A stretch of DNA of 64,000 nucleotides from NCBI RefSeq assembly GCF_020283565.1, contig NC_060060.1, positions 68,557,257 through 68,621,256 on the forward strand, written 5' to 3'. Position numbers and translations under genes: made by a program. The notes under the pieces are model-generated. The model worked only from the letters and a program-made list of their open reading frames with translations, was not told the origin of the DNA and did no database searches. Positions within the stretch are counted from its first letter, which is position 1. Each line of letters begins with the position of its first letter. This DNA comes from Trifolium pratense (lineage: Eukaryota > Streptophyta > Magnoliopsida > Fabales > Fabaceae). Below, piece after piece: positions 1 through 11,220 of this stretch.

Positions 1-2
1 AG

Positions 3-1460
3 AAGTTAATGGAGAAGTTGGCAATAGTAGTTGAGGAAGGAAAAGAAGCTAATTTCAAAGTTGACGAGAATCGAGTTGTGAGATTTCATGGAAGAGTGTG
101 CGTGCCCGATGTGCCCGAGATAAAGAAGATGATTTTGGAAGAAGGTCATAGGAGTGGAATGAGCATTCACCCTGGAGTAACCAAGATGTATCTAGATTTG
201 AAGAAGTTATTTTGGTGGCCAGGAATGAAGAGGCAAATTTCTGAGTTTGTTTATGCTTGCCTAGTTTGTCAGAAGTCGAAGATAGAACATCAGAAACCGT
301 CTGGTTTGTTGCAACCTTTGTTTATACCGGAATGGAAGTGGGATAGTATTGCGATGGATTTTGTGGGAGGTTTACCCAAGACTACTAAAGGTTATGAAGT
401 GATTTGGGTGGTAGTAGATCGTTTGACGAAGTGTGCGCATTTTATTGCTATTAAGAAAGGTACCTTGGTGCCTAAGTTGGCCGAGATCTATGTGGAGCAA
501 ATTGTGAAGTTGCATGGTATTCCGTCGAGTATTGTTTCAGATCGAGATCCGAGGTTCACTTCGAGATTTTGGGAAAGTTTACAAGAGGCTTTAGGGACTA
601 AGTTGAGGTTGAGTTCGGCTTATCATCCTCAAACGGATGGCCAATCGGAAAGGACGATACAATCTTTGGAAGATTTGTTGAGAGCTTGTGTTTTGGAGCA
701 AGGAGTAAGTTGGGATTCGTGTTTGCCGTTGATCGAGTTCACGTACAATAATAGTTTTCATTCAAGTATCGGAATGGCACCTTTTGAGGCTTTGTATGGA
801 AGGAGGTGTAGAACACCGCTTTGTTGGTTTGAATCCGGAGAGAGTGTGATTCTTGGTCCGGAGATTGTACAAGAGACTACGGAAAAGATTAGAATGATTC
901 GAGAGAAGATGAAAGCGTCTCAGAGTCGTCAAAAGAGTTATCACGACAAGAGGAGGAAAGACATTGAATTTCAAGAAGGTGATCATGTTTTCTTAAGAGT
1001 TACATCGACTACCGGAATTGGACGTGCTTTGAAGTCGAGGAAGTTGACGTCGAAGTTTATTGGTCCTTATCAGATTTTGAAAAGAGTGGGGAAAGTGGCG
1101 TATAGGATTGCTTTACCGCCATCATTGGCGAATTTGCACGATGTGTTTCACGTGTCACAATTGAGGAAATATGTAAGAGACCCGTCACATGTGATTGAAT
1201 CGGATGATGTTCAAGTGAGGGACGACTTAACGGTCGAGACTGTGCCTTTGAGGATCGAAGGTAGAGAAGTGAAGAGGTTGAGAAATAAGGATATCGCCTC
1301 GGTGAAGGTGGTATGGGGAGGACCCGCTGGTGAGAATGCGACTTGGGAATTGGAGAGCAAGATGATGAGTTCGTATCCAGAGTTATTTCCAGGTAATTTT
1401 CGAGGGCGAAAATTCTTTAAGGAGGGTAGAGTTGTAACGACCCAATTTTCATATTATTAA
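3..1460 (+). CDS. Ty3/gypsy chromovirus polyprotein, C-terminal part (integrase and chromodomain), cut by window edge
   Basis: This is the end of a retrotransposon gag-pol polyprotein; the frame is open to the left edge, so the ATG at 9 is probably internal. Visible in order are an H2C2 integrase zinc-binding region (two His near residues 47-54, then CLVCQ), the integrase core with D (MDFVGG), D (SDRDPRF) and E (QSERTIQ), and a C-terminal chromodomain-like segment containing ATWE near residue 450. Integrase inserts the cDNA, and in this family the chromodomain targets chromatin. The chromodomain and long LTR suggest the Tekay/Del clade, which is inference. The stop codon lies 28 bases inside the 3' LTR, so the frame reads through the polypurine tract. 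No frameshift is seen in the visible part. Confidence 0.93.
   Translation, partial: KLMEKLAIVVEEGKEANFKVDENRVVRFHGRVCVPDVPEIKKMILEEGHRSGMSIHPGVTKMYLDLKKLFWWPGMKRQISEFVYACLVCQKSKIEHQKPSGLLQPLFIPEWKWDSIAMDFVGGLPKTTKGYEVIWVVVDRLTKCAHFIAIKKGTLVPKLAEIYVEQIVKLHGIPSSIVSDRDPRFTSRFWESLQEALGTKLRLSSAYHPQTDGQSERTIQSLEDLLRACVLEQGVSWDSCLPLIEFTYNNSFHSSIGMAPFEALYGRRCRTPLCWFESGESVILGPEIVQETTEKIRMIREKMKASQSRQKSYHDKRRKDIEFQEGDHVFLRVTSTTGIGRALKSRKLTSKFIGPYQILKRVGKVAYRIALPPSLANLHDVFHVSQLRKYVRDPSHVIESDDVQVRDDLTVETVPLRIEGREVKRLRNKDIASVKVVWGGPAGENATWELESKMMSSYPELFPGNFRGRKFFKEGRVVTTQFSYY
1397..1432 (+). other. Stem-loop and polypurine tract before the 3' LTR of element 1
   Basis: TTTTCG-AGGG-CGAAAA forms a 6-bp perfect stem at 1397-1412. 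It is followed by a purine-rich tract (AAGGAGGGTAGAG) directly before the LTR. The polypurine tract primes plus-strand DNA synthesis. The same stem-loop layout recurs in two non-coding elements at 40812-40831 and 49775-49794. Confidence 0.75.
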
Positions 1461-3571
1461 TTTTAATGAGTTAAAATATTTTATTTAATGTGACATTTTA
1501 ATTAAGTTAATAACTAGAGTTATTTATCGAGTACTTTAGTTATTAGGCGAGTAGTGAGAGTTAACGTGAATTGGGCCAAGCCAATGGGCTTGAGGCCCAA
1601 TGGGCCTTGTGAGCATGAGTGGGGCGGCCATATGGCCAAGTCATGAGGGAACATTTCATTTGTTCTTGTTCTTGACAAGTTGGAGAGAGAAGAGAGCTCA
1701 AGAGCTAGGGCAAAGGAAGTGAGGAGAATCAAGATCAAATCTTCGTATTTTCTTCGAATCCAGGTATGAGAGTAGATTCCTTAATCGTGGGTGACTCGAG
1801 GAAGGGGAGAATGTCGATTTCTCCTCACCCGAACTTCCTCCACCCCATTTTCGTTTTAGCTTAGATCGGATTTTCTTGATGGAATTCGTTCCTAAGGTTC
1901 TTAATATGTTTAACATGCTTTTAACATGATTAATGAACGAAAATAATGGATAAAAACGAGTTTTATAACAGATTAAACTCAAGAACTTTGTGTTCTTGAG
2001 AGTTTTGATGAAAAAGTGTCAATCCTTACTTTTTCGATGTTTAAGAGGTAGATCTGAGAAATGGACTGTCCTTTTGTGTCTATCTATGTTTGTTATGTGT
2101 GAATACAAACTCTTTTGGGATTTATAACATGAAAAATGGGATTTTTGGGTGATTTGAGGTAGAAATCGCAAGTTTTGAACTGTCCTGACAGGAAGGGTTC
2201 GCTCAGCGAACGTGTGGCGAGCAGCTCGCCACAGCTCGCTGAAGCTCGCCACGAGCAGGTGTGTCTCTGGCATTGTTCGCGTAGGCTCGCTAAGCCTTCG
2301 CTCAGCGAATAGTTCGCTGAAGCTCGCCAATGCTCGCCATGAGCAGGTGACTTACTGGTGAGGTTCGCCATGTCTCGCTAAGCCTTCGCTTAGCGAAGGC
2401 CTCTGTTTCTGCAACTTTTTGTTGATGTTTTACAGTACTTGTAGGCAATTGTAACTTGGTTTAATGATACTCTTGCATGATTATTAATGCTTGTTGATGC
2501 TTATAATGCTCATTGCTATTCGTTGAAGATTGTTAATCATGTGTGAAGTAATAAATGAAGAATATTAAGGTTTTGTTAAATCTTAATAATGAAGTATGTT
2601 GGATAGTGTTCCACATAATAAATGAAGAGCTTATGCTAATTATTTGTGAGTGAATTCATGAACACATATACATGCATTCATGAATTAAATAGGATATTGG
2701 ATATTCCAATAAAGAAGTATATCGGATTATATTTATCCGATAAAGAAGGATATTAGAGGTGAGATACTCTAATAAAGAAGATGGTACCACATGCATTAGT
2801 AATGTCTAGGATTGACATTCATGAAGTTGAAGCATTAGAGTTGCATTAGGCTATATGTGTGCATTACTTGATAAGTGATATGTGACATATAATTTGGCTA
2901 AGTATAATGAATTGTAGATTGATTATTTGGTACTTGATTATACATGTTTAGAACTTGTAATTGAGTAGTTAATGGTGATGCATGTTTATAAATTATGAAT
3001 ATGCTTGTTGTTGTTGATGGAGTGTTTAAGTACCTTTTACTTGCACTTATATTTTGATTATGTGATCTAACTCTCATGCTTTGTGTTATGTGCTGGACCG
3101 TTGGGGGTTCAGGTTCTCAGGTTGAGGATCCCGATCAGAGTTAGAGGTTGCTCGTGCTCGTGTAGTACACTTTTTGGTGAGGAGTTTAGCCTAGACTACT
3201 CCTTTAGATATATTTTGTATATCTCTTTTGATGGGTTGTATAGAATTGCTCTGATTAGGTTTTACCGGTCGGGTTATTCGTTTGAATTGTATTAAGCCCG
3301 TGATGGCATATTAGACTTTGCTAATCCTATCTTTTGAGTTGTAAACATAATATCCTTTGTTGATATGGCCTAGAGCCTAGGGATATTGTGTGAACAATTA
3401 TGACTATTGTATGATATGCACTATGTTAATTATTCGCTTTTAATTCCGCTGTGCTAGCATGATTTTAAATTATGCCGTGGTTTGTATTATTAACACGTGA
3501 CGCCTAAATTTTCTTAAGTGTTTTATTTATTTATATTTAATAAATACGTTTTAAGGGGTTTGGGTGTTACA
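1433..3571 (+). mobile_element. 3' LTR of the Ty3/gypsy element (element 1)
   Basis: The LTR starts TGTAACGACCC just after the polypurine tract and ends GTGTTACA, giving a TGTAAC/GTTACA terminal inverted repeat and a length of 2139 bp. The 5' LTR lies left of the window, so the target duplication cannot be checked; the expected 5-bp repeat is CATGC (3572-3576). The LTR holds a CpG-rich block of short palindromes at about 2196-2400. ORFs inside it on the minus strand look like chance. Confidence 0.88.
2196..2400. repeat. CpG-rich cluster of short palindromes inside the LTR
   Basis: TTCGCTCAGCGAA and TTCGCTTAGCGAA (palindromic) alternate with many GCTCGCCA and GCGAGC words. Two related sub-blocks end in GAGCAGGTG, near 2250-2262 and 2340-2349. 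The block stands out from the AT-rich LTR around it and could form several hairpins. Confidence 0.7.
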
Positions 3572-4194
3572 CATGCTCGTCATGTCGACCCTATCCCATA
3601 AGCACAAAAGTCTAGAGATAAAATGTCGAAGTGGCCCAATCCGAAAAGCTCTTAATTTCTCCAGTTTCAACGATCGACATTAGACCCTATATCGTAACGC
3701 CTTGCAACATTTGATTTGAGTCACTCCGTGACAGCCTACCTTCAAGCTCCAACTGTCTCAATATTCCCTCTCTAAAAAGGTTGTCTACGGAAAACACCTT
3801 AATGTATGCAATTAAAATCATAAAATCTCTCATTCTACATTTTTATACTGACTTGAGCATTAGAGTATTTACATACACTATCAATTTCAACCTTAATTAA
3901 CAATTCATTGTTCAATTTCAGCTACTTCTTATCACTATACAACAAGGACTCATATAATAAATAAATTTCTCATAGGCAAAAGAAAATTCAAAAGTAATAG
4001 TAGTACTACTGGAGTATTAAAATGTCATGAGCCATCATATAAGTCACGCCTATCAGAGATTCAAACCACTCAACAACACGACACAAGGTAGAATCATAAA
4101 TAGAATTCCAAAACTCAAAAAATAAAAAACAACAACTTGGTTACGCATGACAACAAATGCATTCTTGTAATAACTGTATGAAAGATTTCCTCCC
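3572..4194. other. Intergenic stretch and 3' flank of the BURP gene
   Basis: I see no ORF of note, no RNA gene and no element ends here. The right part should include the 3' untranslated region of the minus-strand BURP gene. Confidence 0.5.
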
Positions 4195-6239
4195 TCAAGT
4201 AGCAATGGTCCACTTCATGTCATTCTCAAAAATCCAATGACAAACCTCAATTTTTCCAGGACCCGACCCCAACGCTGAGAAAGCACCATGTTCTGGACCC
4301 CATGATGACGTGTCAATATGACAGATGGCAACTCCATGATTAATCTTTGACTTAGTGTCCAGGTCAAGAATTTCAGTTTCATAGACTCTCACTTTAGGAA
4401 TAGAGTGACAATAATACAGTAAGTAAGGGTACAAACTCTGATGACATGAAACCGATTTGGTCACTTTTCCACCGTCCATTACGTGTACTTTTCCAATCAT
4501 CACCGTTCCTTTTGACCCGTTCACATTTTCAGTTGTTTTCACAACCACATTGGGACCCAATACATAAACTGCAAACTCAATCATGCCCTCAGCTGAACCA
4601 ACGCACCGTTTTGTTTCTCCTACACTCGGTGCTCTCTCGCATTCTCCAAGTGCGTTAATTATCACGCGCTCTGTCGCGGAACCTTCCCGCGCGTGAAACA
4701 CTTCTTTTATATCGTCCAAACTTGAGGACGAGAACGGTAATTTCGATGAAATTGATAGGGGCAAAAACGTCCTTGAAAGCATTTTGTCTCTAATGTCTGG
4801 CATCACCATCACATTTCCTTCCTTTAAAATCGATTCTCTGAAAAATCTACCCGGCTCAATAAATTTCTTTACCATTTTGCCACTGAGCATGCTGAAATTG
4901 TTATATGCTGAAAACGACACGCCGTTTTTGTTGTAGCCTTTGAACGCGCGTCCTAACCCATAAGTTTTGAATCCAAACGCGGTTTTACCCGAAGCTCCTT
5001 TTCCATATTCAGTGAAAGTGTCGTTTCCTTCGTTAAACGATTGTCCATAGTTCGTAAACGACGTAGCACCAGATTTTGATTTTGAACCGTAGCTTTGAAA
5101 CGAATCATCGCCAACGTTAGCGCGGTTCCTATAACTGACAAAAGTATCGGTACCAGAAACGGAGGCGGCGCCGTAAGTTTTGAAGCTGCTCCGGGGATTA
5201 TTACCGTTGAAACTGTACGATCTGAATGAATCGTTGGCAGCTCCGGTTCCTAATTCACCGTAACCAGTGAACGTTGATTGAAGAATGTTGGAGTCAGCAG
5301 CGTAATTGATGAAATCGCTATTACCGCTACGAACGCGTTTTCCGTAACTGTTAAACGATTGCGATCCAGAATTTGTTTCATTGTCGTAGCTTGAGAACGA
5401 GAGTTTGTGGTTGTTAGCGGCAGAGTCGTAGGCAGTGAAACCGAGATTCGGAACATTGACGAGTTTATCGTACGAGTTTATCGTAGCTTTTGAATTCTCC
5501 GGTACCGGAAGTTGAACCGGAACCATAGTTAGTGAAATTAGTGTTAGCTACGTTGCCGTTTTCTACGTAGTTGTTGAATTCTCCACCGTGACGAGTTGCG
5601 ATTGTGCTGTATTTCTTGAACGAGTCGTTGTTTGTGTTTAACCCGTTTGAATAGTTTTTGAACGAGTCAACTCCACCGAGTCGAGCTGAGCCGTAGTTTG
5701 CAAATCGTTTGTTTGAGTAGATGGCGAAGTTGGAGTCGTTTTTTGTGGTTTTTGTGGATTGGTGGAGTGTGTTTGGGTGGTCGAAGGAGCAGAATAAGTA
5801 TGGTGTGGAGCATAGCGAACGGTGGGGATTTGAAGAAGATGATTTTTGTTTTAGGAGATTTATGAGATTTGCGTATTGGTGTGGTGTGAGAGGGGAAGCT
5901 TTAGAGAGAAGGAAATCAGGGATTGGAAGTTTGTTAGAGATTTTTGTGTTCCAGTAACGAATGAGTGATGCTTTGGGACTGAAAGGGTTTGTCTTTTGTT
6001 TGAGAGAATATTCTTGTGTTTCACCAATGGTTGCTACAAAAACCTGCATTTGTACAAAATTAAGAAATATTTAATGACACATAGTACATGTAGGAAAATA
6101 ATCATAACTTAGGAAAGGAAAGGAAATATGCAATGCAATTTAATTAATCAAGTGTGAAAATGAGATTCATGGATTTTGTGGTGTTTCTTACATGGAAAAA
6201 AGAGAGTGACAAGAACAAGAAGATGAAATGAATTTTCAT
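4195..6239 (-). pseudogene. Polygalacturonase 1 beta-like (BURP-domain) gene, frameshifted by a 13-bp tandem duplication
   Basis: This family encodes the non-catalytic beta subunit of cell-wall polygalacturonase and acts in the apoplast on pectin. Exon 1 (6239-6192) encodes a 16-residue hydrophobic start of the signal peptide and ends at a GTAAGA donor. Intron 6191-6044 ends in TGCAG, and exon 2 runs 6043-4195. Exon 2 begins with the NPF-PKASLIRYWN region typical of the family, then about 19 FxxY repeats. The C-terminal BURP domain has the complete CH-X10-CH-X27-CH-X26-CH pattern. A perfect 13-bp tandem duplication (5460-5485) shifts the frame between the sixth and eighth repeats. Without it the length would be about 627 residues, normal for the family. 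It may be a recent null allele or a sequence error, since all else is intact. Confidence 0.9.
5460..5485. repeat. 13-bp perfect tandem duplication that breaks the BURP gene
   Basis: CGAGTTTATCGTA occurs twice in a row (5460-5472 and 5473-5485). Thirteen is not a multiple of three, so it moves the downstream BURP domain out of frame with the signal peptide. Confidence 0.95.
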
Positions 6240-6302
6240 TTTGAGATGGTGAGTTAGTAGTGTGTATTGATATTGAGTCCAACAAAGGAGTGAGTGAAAG
6301 TG

Positions 6303-6310
6303 ATATATAA
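6303..6310 (-). promoter_or_regulatory. Probable TATA box of the BURP gene
   Basis: The minus strand reads TTATATATCA about 65 bases upstream of the ATG at 6239, a normal plant TATA-to-start distance. The MITE at 6320-6494 begins about 10 bases upstream of it. Confidence 0.55.
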
Positions 6311-6319
6311 GAAAGGGTC

Positions 6320-6494
6320 ATGCTAAACGTAGTCCTGGGGCACTAGTTAAACATACTAAAAAAAAAACAAATGATAAAGTTAATGATGAGAGAGAATAAC
6401 TTTTCACTTCATTAAAACATTGAAAGCACAATTTACGAGATAAAACTTCTATATTTGTATTCTTAACTAGTGCCCCGGGAGCACTGTTTAGCAT
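6320..6494. mobile_element. Small MITE with imperfect terminal inverted repeats
   Basis: The left end ATGCTAAACGTAGTCC and the complement of the right end ATGCTAAACAGTGCTCC lead into a shared GGGGCACTAGTTAA, giving roughly 32-bp inverted repeats around an AT-rich core. Total length is 175 bp with no coding capacity. I could not settle a target duplication. It lies directly upstream of the BURP gene TATA box. Confidence 0.75.
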
Positions 6495-6911
6495 TTTCCA
6501 TCCTATAAGAAAAAGCACATAGGACATTTGGGGGGACAAGACAAAATATTTATGGTCTCACCCGACATTTGTTTACTTTTCTCTACGCTACCATTGCTTC
6601 CGAGTAGAAAAGTAACAAGTTCCTTTTCTTTATGTTTTTATGTATTTTGGTGATAAATGTCTTAAGAATGAAAATGAAAAAAAAAAAAAAAAAATCACAC
6701 ACAAAAGTTTTAGGTTGAAAAAACTAAAATTTAAATTTTTAAGATGTTAAATACATAATTTTTAATAATTGATACATTTTTTTATATAGACGAAATAACA
6801 ACCATTAAAAACTCAACATATATAAAGTTGAGGAATTTAAGTTTGAATCCCGATTATGACGTTCGACTTAATAATTTTATATTTTGACAGTTGAACTACA
6901 ATTTTTACATT
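6495..6911. other. AT-rich intergenic stretch
   Basis: It contains a poly(A) run near 6677-6694 and otherwise nothing I can assign. Confidence 0.5.
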
Positions 6912-8241
6912 TACTCCTTCCGTCCCAAATCACTACAAGAAAAAGACCATTTATTGAGGGCCATAAACCCTGAAAAAGTGGGAAAAACCGCCAGAAAATA
7001 ATGAAAATGGCCAAATTTATTGGCGGCCAGACTCCGTCAATAAATAACTCGCCGGTAAATTTATTGACGGTCCAAACCGCCACAAAGTGAAAAGCTCCAC
7101 ATCGACTCATTATAGGCGGTCCAAGCCGCCAGTAACTCCCTAGTAATTTAAAAAAAAAAATTGAATGCAAATTCTTTTTTTACGCAAATTGAAAGCAGAT
7201 TCTCCGGTTTCTTCCAAATTGCTTCATAATAGATCTAAAAATTAGCAAGTTTGTTCTTCAACATTAATAATTAACATGAATTTTCAGATCTGTTCCAACA
7301 ATTCTTCCAACAACTTCCATATGCTCAATGACCGGAAAAGAAAGAGGTCAATTTTCTCAAGGTGAAAAATGATAGATCTGTTCTTCAACTTAGTAGATCT
7401 GAAAGAGATCAGAAGAGTAGTGAAAATTGTGAAAATTTGTGAAATAGATCTGTTGGTGGTGGTTCGCAGAGAGAGAGAGAGGAAGAATAGTGAAAATTTG
7501 TTGTTGGTGTGGTAGAAAACATTAGAAGAGATGAGAAGAGTGAAATTTGTTCTTGGTATGGTAGAAAACATTAGAATAGTGAAATTTGTTGTTGTTGGTG
7601 TGGTTCGGAGAGAGAGAGAGAGGAAGAATAGTGAGAAAAGAACAAAATAAAAGAAGAGATGAGAAGAAAACATTAGAAATGAAGAGCTTTGTGTTGGTGG
7701 TTGGTTGGTTTGGAGAGAATGAATATGAAGGGATGTGAGGAGGTGAGATATGAGGGAGGGAGTAAAAGATTAACTGCAGCAAATTATATCAAAATAAAAA
7801 TAAAAAAATTGCAGCACATTTATTGGCGGTGTAGACCACCACAAAATGTCACAATTTTTGCAAAACCACTTAGTGGGTGGCGGCTTTAGCCGCCACAAAA
7901 TAAAAGTTACTATTTTTTTAATGTATGAGTACTTTGTGAGGGTTTTCTTAGTTAGTGAGGGCTTAAACCCTCAATAACTTACAGAGGGCTTAAACCCTCA
8001 GTAAATTTCGTCGGTAAATAAGAGTTTTCTTGTAGTGAATATTTCCTATAAAAAGAAAAACTAACATAACATTGTATTATACTAACAATTTACTTTTATT
8101 TTTTGACGAATACTAACAATTTTCTTAAAAATACTAGAATAAGGGAAAAATATATATTTGAGAAATATATTTATTTTCCTTATATTTTGGGGAAAAAAAA
8201 GGAGAGTTTATTTCCGTATATAGTTTGGAACATATGGAGTA
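6912..8241. mobile_element. Stowaway-like MITE, split by a CACTA insertion
   Basis: The outer ends TACTCCTTCCGTCCC (6912) and the complement TACTCCATATGTTCC (ending 8241) match the Stowaway-type TACTCCCTCCGTCCC terminus, with TA at each edge. Without the insertion at 6931-8037 it would be roughly 220 bp. Confidence 0.6.
6931..8037. mobile_element. Non-autonomous CACTA (En/Spm-type) transposon
   Basis: It begins CACTACAAGAAAA and ends TTTTCTTGTAGTG, a perfect 13-bp terminal inverted repeat with the CACTA signature. It is flanked by a 3-bp target duplication AAT (6928-6930 and 8038-8040), as expected for this superfamily. Subterminal regions carry many copies of GGCGG/CCGCC and GAGGGCTTAAACCCTC words, typical transposase-binding repeats. 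The 1107-bp body has no transposase, only GA-rich imperfect tandem repeats at about 7440-7690. Confidence 0.92.
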
Positions 8242-8312
8242 TAATGTACCAAAAAAAGACGTTAAAATAACTAGAATTTTTATAAACAATTAAAAGTCAT
8301 ATGTTATAACAA

Positions 8313-8900
8313 CTAGTATCCGGACCCGTGCCAAGCACGGGTAAAAATACGACTATAAAAATTAATATTTTAATATTTCAAATTTCATAATTATCAAATA
8401 CAAAAAAAAATAAATTATAACATGCATAAATAATGTCTAATAATGATTCAAAATATGTCTAATAAATGGTGCTATGTATAATTAAATAATGATTCAAAAT
8501 TAAAATAATAAAAATAAAAAATTAATACAGAAAATAATTTTCTAGAATTAAAATAATTAATACAAAAAATTAATACAGAAAATAATATGGAACCTAAAGT
8601 ACATTTAATCTTATTTTAATTAAAAAAAACTAACACAATTAATGTTTTCTTCACGATAAAATAATACGTACTTATCATTTAGTAATTGTCTTTTTTCAAA
8701 CTAAATAATTTCAATAAAAAGTTTGATTGCATATGTCAAGAAGCTGAATAGTCTTAAAATAATATAGCCGTTAACAATAGTTTTTTTTTTTATATTTTTT
8801 TTTCCATGCCAAGCAGGAGTAAAGACTACAAAAAGAACATTTTAATAAATCACTTTACAATGCTTATTACCATTTTAAGACTATTAATATCCAAAGCTTA
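8313..8900 (-). mobile_element. Helitron-like 3' end (copy 1)
   Basis: On the minus strand the hairpin ACCCGTG-CTTGG-CACGGGT (8342-8324) is followed 7 bases later by CTAG and then T, the usual Helitron 3' terminus. The AT-rich body extends to the right. A degraded copy of the hairpin region lies near 8804. I cannot find the 5' end, so the right boundary is approximate. Confidence 0.55.
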
Positions 8901-9420
8901 AACACATATTTACTTCGGCCACCCTACAAGTTTTTCGCGCACCATACGACCTTTCCATTTTACCCTTCCGTTACTTATGCAGTGGACGTTATAAAAATGA
9001 GAAACTTTTGAAAAATGTCGTCCGCTATTTATTTAACAGATGTTATGAAAAAATAAAATATATAAGATGGCAAAAGAAAATCCCTAAATACAATATTATT
9101 ATTGTAAAGTACTATTAAGTATCCAAAGCTTAAACTACAACCCCAAGCCTATAAAAAAAATAATGGTTCATTTCGTAAAAAAAAATAATGGTTCTTGAAA
9201 ACGATGCATAAGCTCTACAATTGAGTCATGCCAGCAGTTTTCAAGCAACTCGACATACATGTCATGTAATTCAAATGGTATAAAGGATATGTTAAGTAAT
9301 AAATATACCAACAAAAATAGTCCCCTTAAACTCTAATGATGTGCTTGAAATGTCAAAAAAGACATCCTTACAAAAATAGGCCCTTAAACTCTTTTAATGT
9401 ACTTGAATCCTTAAATTTTT
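8901..9420. other. Intergenic stretch
   Basis: A short direct repeat (CCCTTAAACTCT...ATG.ACTTGAA) occurs near 9313-9350 and 9371-9406. Nothing else is assignable. Confidence 0.45.
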
Positions 9421-10497
9421 TGTGCACCATGAATAGGTTTGAAAAAGGACAGTCATTATGGTGGAGAGATATCATGAAGGTAGGAGGAGAAGATAATGGT
9501 GATTGGTTCAAATCCAATGTGTGTACTGTGTTGGGCAAAGGAGATAGCATTCGATTTTGGCAAATAAAATGGTTAGGGAATGATAGCTTGCAATATCTTT
9601 ATCCACAATTGTATAACAAAGCTTTGAATCATGAGGCTGTAGTAACAGATGTTGGCTCTTGGAATGACGGCATTTGGCAGTGGCACTTGCAATGGGTTGA
9701 GGAATTGCTATCAACCGAGATGGAAGCTTTATCAGAACTAACATGCATGTTGACAAATATCAGTCCAACGCCAGACAATCCAGATCGCAGGAAATGGATC
9801 CCAAACCATGCCGGCATTTTTTCGGTGCGTTCAACTTATGCTTTCCTTCAAAATCGCGATGCACAATCGACTTTTGACAGTAACGTTGTGGATGCGCTAC
9901 AAAATTTATGGGAGAATGATGTTCCTTCCAAAGTGAGCATTTTCGGATGGCGGTTATTATTAGCAAGACTTCCGACACGTATGGCTTTGGCGAGAAAAAA
10001 TATTATTGTCAATTCTCATGAATTTAGTTGCACGTTTTGTTTCCGAGAAGAAGAAGACATCGACCATTTATTTTTTAATTGCTCTTTTTCATTACAAGTA
10101 TGGAAGAAAATTTTTAGGTGGTTGAATGTGGAATTCATACCCTTTGAAGAAGGATGAAAGCATTTTAACACTTTTGGCAGTTTGGTGAAGCATAAGAAAG
10201 TAAGGCATATAATTTGGTTAGCAACTACTTGGAGTATATGGCGTGCACGCAATAACATCATGTTTAGAGGAGAAGTGGTTAATTTGTCTTCCTTAGTGGA
10301 TCAAATTATGTTTATTTCCTGGTTTTGGTTTATAGGACGAATAGGGAATATTTCTTCTTTTGTATTTTCTGATTGGTGTAATGACCCGTTAGTGTGCATT
10401 TATAGCATCTAACAGTTTATTTTTTCTTGAATTGTAAGGTTTGAGTACACCTAGTACTTCTTATAATTCAATTTTTTCTTATCAAAAAAAAAAAAAC
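9420..10497 (+). pseudogene. 5'-truncated LINE (L1-type) ORF2 C-terminus with poly(A) tail
   Basis: The frame encodes the end of a non-LTR reverse transcriptase. SLWWRDI and a DSIRFW...WLG stretch lead into a reverse-transcriptase zinc-binding domain with CTFC...DHLFFNC. An in-frame TGA at 10155-10157 interrupts the frame, which then continues to 10412 (WLATTWSIWRARNN). The catalytic reverse transcriptase domain is absent. A poly(A) run at 10484-10496 marks the 3' end. The left boundary is estimated, and no target duplication was identified. Confidence 0.85.
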
Positions 10498-10777
10498 AAT
10501 GACTAAAACAATGAACTGCATTTAATTAAATTAATTGAATAAAAGCTATTGAGTATGTTTTCATTTGTCATGATCTTTGATTATGTATTCAAGTTATTTC
10601 AGTAACTTTTGGTTGGCATACGGAAAAAATAAAAATGGTAGTTGATGAAAGTATATATGCTAAATTTGCCCGTCTACCAAGAGAGTATATATGCTAAATC
10701 TAATTTAAACTAAAAAATTGTAAATAATTGTGGATAATTTATAAGCCCATAATCACAAACATGAAGTTTCTGAGTTG

Positions 10778-11220
10778 TTTTTTTTTTTTGGAAAAGGCCA
10801 AACTAATTTTATTAAGAAAAGGCATAAGGCATGCCTTAAAGACAGTTCAAAATACAAAGAAGCCTATATCTAACACAAAAGGCCAAACCCCCTCTTATCC
10901 ATACTATATCTAACACATGGTTACATACAAAAGAAGCGAAACAGTTTTATCACTTTCATCACCAATACCTATACATCCCCTGGACCAATGCTGCACAGAA
11001 ACTCTCCATGATCATGCTATAACAACAATTGAACGGCCTTGTGACGGCACAAAGCATCACAGCTAACAACTCGGGATCTCTGCCCATGGCACAAATAAGC
11101 CGCGGTACATCGAAGAGAATGATACATTAAACAGCAATCATACCTTCTACCCAAGGCCATGCGGACACAGACTACAGCTGAGTTGAATTTACTTAATATA
11201 TAGTTCATAATCAAATTGCA
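10778..11220 (-). mobile_element. Possible LINE 3' end on the minus strand
   Basis: A poly(T) run at about 10779-10788 followed by GGCCAAACTAATTTTATTAAG looks like the complement of a LINE 3' untranslated region with its poly(A) tail. The 65-codon Cys-rich frame at 11017-11214 matches nothing I know. Confidence 0.35.

Noticed and set aside
2019..2371. Two overlapping minus-strand frames of 92-103 codons
   Set aside because: Antisense to the LTR and driven by its CpG-rich repeats.
11017..11214. Cys-rich 65-codon minus-strand frame resembling a small secreted peptide
   Set aside because: No signal peptide and no recognisable cysteine pattern, and it sits in a LINE-like remnant.
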